Source: CAZKXU01 sp964556665 (GTDB lineage Bacteria > Bdellovibrionota_C > UBA2361 > CAZKXU01). Taken from it: a stretch of 8,540 nucleotides of DNA. Positions 7,734-8,540 of the stretch are shown here, piece after piece (position 1 is the first letter of the stretch; each line of letters starts with the position of its first letter). Location: positions 1 to 8,540 of the forward strand of contig CAZKXU010000109.1 in the NCBI GenBank assembly GCA_964556665.1, written 5' to 3'. The translations under genes were made by a program, and so were the position numbers. Under the pieces are notes generated by a model. It did no database searches, had not been told where the DNA came from, and worked only from the letters and a program-made list of their open reading frames with translations.

Positions 7734-7761
7734 GGATTTTGAGCATCCTTGGTCAAAATCC
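7734..7761. repeat. Perfect nine-bp hairpin
   Basis: GGATTTTGA (7734-7742) and TCAAAATCC (7753-7761) are exact complements around a ten-base loop. It starts eight bases after the copy B palindrome and ends five bases before the next inverted repeat. The following bases are not T-rich, so this is not an intrinsic terminator on the plus strand. Confidence 0.6.
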
Positions 7762-7766
7762 TCCTC

Positions 7767-7810
7767 GAATGGCTTAAAACGGGTCCCGAAAGGCCAATTT
7801 TAAGCCATTC
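7767..7810. repeat. Perfect 13-bp inverted repeat
   Basis: GAATGGCTTAAAA (7767-7779) and TTTTAAGCCATTC (7798-7810) are exact complements. The 18-base loop contains CGGG-T-CCCG (7780-7788) and can form a small inner stem of GGTC with GGCC (7782-7785 with 7792-7795). It is part of the continuous hairpin series; function unknown. Confidence 0.7.
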
Positions 7811-7811
7811 T

Positions 7812-7828
7812 CCGAGCCTGCGGCTCGG
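7812..7828. repeat. GC-rich seven-bp hairpin with TGC loop
   Basis: CCGAGCC and GGCTCGG pair perfectly around a three-base loop, one base after the preceding inverted repeat. Next to it, CTGACCAT (7829-7836) and ATGGCCAG (7839-7846) form an imperfect partner with one mismatch and a two-base loop. That second element is weaker. Confidence 0.55.
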
Positions 7829-7848
7829 CTGACCATCCATGGCCAGTC

Positions 7849-7907
7849 TGTAGCGAGTGAGATAAGTCCGTAGCGAATTTCGCTGCGGACTTATCTCACT
7901 TGCTATA
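7849..7907. repeat. Long near-perfect hairpin, about 27-29 base pairs
   Basis: The arms 7851-7877 and 7879-7905 are complementary at 25 of 27 positions in DNA. The two exceptions (7855/7901 and 7871/7885) are G-T pairs that become G-U wobbles in plus-strand RNA, so that RNA is fully paired, but not minus-strand RNA. The stem can extend by 7850/7906 (wobble) and 7849/7907. The tip is GCGAA-T-TTCGC. No T-run follows. Candidates are a MITE-like or REP-like unit, an RNase III target, or the core of a structured RNA. It is far longer than a normal terminator stem. Confidence 0.8.
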
Positions 7908-8007
7908 TATAACCACCTGAAATGATTGGATCGTCTCGGCTGTATACGTTTTACTTAAGACGGATTTGGGAGAGGCTTACTTTCACATGTAGAAAAATGG
8001 AATTATT

Positions 8008-8034
8008 TTGATGTTCTATGCATCTATCTATAGT
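8008..8034 (+). promoter_or_regulatory. Tentative promoter of the response regulator
   Basis: TTGATG (8008-8013) resembles a -35 box and TATAGT (8029-8034) matches five of six -10 positions. The 15-bp spacing is shorter than ideal. A start near 8041 would give a leader of about 26 nt. The region is generally AT-rich, so chance matches are likely. Confidence 0.35.
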
Positions 8035-8057
8035 AGCATATTTTGTATATTTTTTCA

Positions 8058-8063
8058 GAAGGG
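8058..8063 (+). promoter_or_regulatory. Ribosome binding site deciding the response regulator start
   Basis: GAAGGG precedes ATG 8067 by three bases, slightly close but the clearest Shine-Dalgarno-like site in the window. It supports ATG 8067 over the in-frame TTG at 8043, which would add eight residues not needed by the receiver fold. Confidence 0.55.
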
Positions 8064-8066
8064 CAC

Positions 8067-8471
8067 ATGACAGCTAATCCCCCAAAAAAGGGACCAGACG
8101 TAATGGTAATTGACGATAGTTTGCAGATGCTAGTTCTGGTCGAAACCTTATTAAAAAGTATAGGTGCTACAGTTGAAACGAGCCAGGCCCCAGCTAAAGG
8201 TATCGCTAGAGTTTTAGAGAGAGACAAAGCAGGCGCTCCGTTTAATCTTGTAATGCTCGATATCATGATGGGAGAAATCGATGGACATAAGGCTGCCAAG
8301 GAGATTAGAGATGGTGGCTTTAAGGGCGGAATAGTTGCAATGACCGCCTGTGCAACTGGCGAAGGAAAGCGCAAAAGTCAGGATGTAGGTATCAATGCTT
8401 ACTTTGATAAGCGCGTAGTAAAAAAAGCGCTTCTTCAGGCGTTACTTGATCAATATGCTACTAAGACGTAA
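8067..8471 (+). CDS. Stand-alone receiver-domain response regulator
   Basis: From ATG 8067 the protein has 134 aa and is essentially one CheY-like receiver domain with no output domain. Key residues are in place: acidic pair D16-D17 (VMVIDDS), phospho-acceptor D65 (VMLDIMMGEIDG), T93 (IVAMTAC) and K115 (AYFDKR). The LDIMMGEIDG segment resembles receivers that work with histidine kinases or phosphorelays. No histidine kinase lies in the window, so its phosphodonor is elsewhere or beyond the edge. It reads in the same direction as the cyclase operon but is 550 bp away with its own likely promoter and ribosome binding site, so it is probably a separate unit. Whether it acts with the cyclase system is unknown. 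Confidence 0.92.
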   Translation: MTANPPKKGPDVMVIDDSLQMLVLVETLLKSIGATVETSQAPAKGIARVLERDKAGAPFNLVMLDIMMGEIDGHKAAKEIRDGGFKGGIVAMTACATGEGKRKSQDVGINAYFDKRVVKKALLQALLDQYATKT

Positions 8472-8485
8472 GACCTCTGAATATA

Positions 8486-8538
8486 CTAGTGCTCCTCCAA
8501 ATAAATTTTTTCACGTCTAGCATCACATCGTTGCCCCA
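8486..8538 (+). repeat. Right copy of edge inverted repeat
   Basis: This 53-bp copy matches 2-53 in opposite orientation. It begins 14 bp after the response regulator stop, and CTCTG sits at +4 to +8 after the stop as in the left copy. The variable spacer before CGTTGCCCCA is ATCACAT here and GCGCAG in the left copy. The differences between copies show that this is not one sequence duplicated by assembly error. Only two bases follow before the window ends. Confidence 0.8.
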
Positions 8539-8540
8539 CC

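Larger units (their letters stand above)
7517..8066. other. 550-bp non-coding region dense in inverted repeats
   Basis: I see no credible coding region between the cyclase stop and the response regulator start. The stretch holds at least eight inverted repeats (7550-7568, 7581-7595, 7656-7680, 7706-7726, 7734-7761, 7767-7810, 7812-7828 and 7849-7907), described separately. From 7706 to 7907 they follow each other almost without gap. From 7908 to about 8000 I see nothing specific. 8008-8066 holds a tentative promoter and ribosome binding site for the response regulator. No hairpin followed by a good T-run was found, so no rho-independent terminator can be called for the cyclase operon. Confidence 0.75.

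Noticed and set aside
8024..8374. Minus-strand open frame opposite the response regulator
   Set aside because: It is the antisense shadow of a well-supported receiver domain and shows no recognisable fold.
8501..8512. Rho-independent terminator at the T-run of the edge repeat
   Set aside because: Six Ts are conserved in both copies, but no GC-rich stem precedes them.
8486..8538. Integron attC site at the edge repeat
   Set aside because: Placement after a stop codon fits, but GTTGCCC does not match GTTRRRY, no matching GGGCAAC lies at the other end of the repeat, and the two copies are in opposite orientation 8.4 kb apart.

Overview
The window comes from a Gram-negative bacterium. It encodes a large outer-membrane beta-barrel protein, exported periplasmic proteins and an inner-membrane adenylate cyclase. 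Base composition is moderate to AT-rich by eye (not computed), and ribosome binding sites are weak. I cannot name the species. The protein set (FecR domain, TPRs, TonB-receptor-like barrel, CHASE2 cyclase) would fit many proteobacterial or neighbouring lineages. There are no rRNA or tRNA genes, transposases, integrases or CRISPR arrays.

Layout: (1) 2-53, one copy of a ~53-bp repeat at the left edge. (2) 67-681, minus strand, a small HD-domain phosphohydrolase. (3) ~682-788, a divergent intergenic region with a perfect TATAAT box for the HD gene and a strong palindrome (AATAACG-N3-CGTTATT). (4) 789-7516, a tight plus-strand operon: a FecR-TPR-beta-barrel outer-membrane protein, a secreted YWTD-type beta-propeller protein with a Ser-rich and Lys-rich tail, and a CHASE2 class III adenylate cyclase. 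Gaps are 8 bp and 0 bp, so the three are almost certainly co-transcribed. (5) 7517-8066, a 550-bp non-coding stretch packed with inverted repeats, including a second copy of the palindrome and a ~27-bp stem. (6) 8067-8471, a stand-alone receiver-domain response regulator. (7) 8486-8538, an inverted copy of the left-edge repeat.

Working model (inference): the operon encodes a signalling chain across the envelope. The barrel protein sits in the outer membrane with FecR and TPR domains in the periplasm, the propeller is a periplasmic partner, and the CHASE2 domain receives the signal and controls cytoplasmic cAMP synthesis. The cyclase retains every catalytic residue I can check. The divergent HD hydrolase is a candidate for ending the signal, and the palindrome between the two transcription units is a candidate operator. 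Classical FecR proteins act on an ECF sigma factor; none is present here, which suggests the FecR module feeds a cyclase instead.

The least explained parts are not genes: the inverted repeat pair at the two window edges, each starting 13-14 bp after the stop codon of the outermost gene and reading away from it, and the dense hairpin cluster at 7706-7907.
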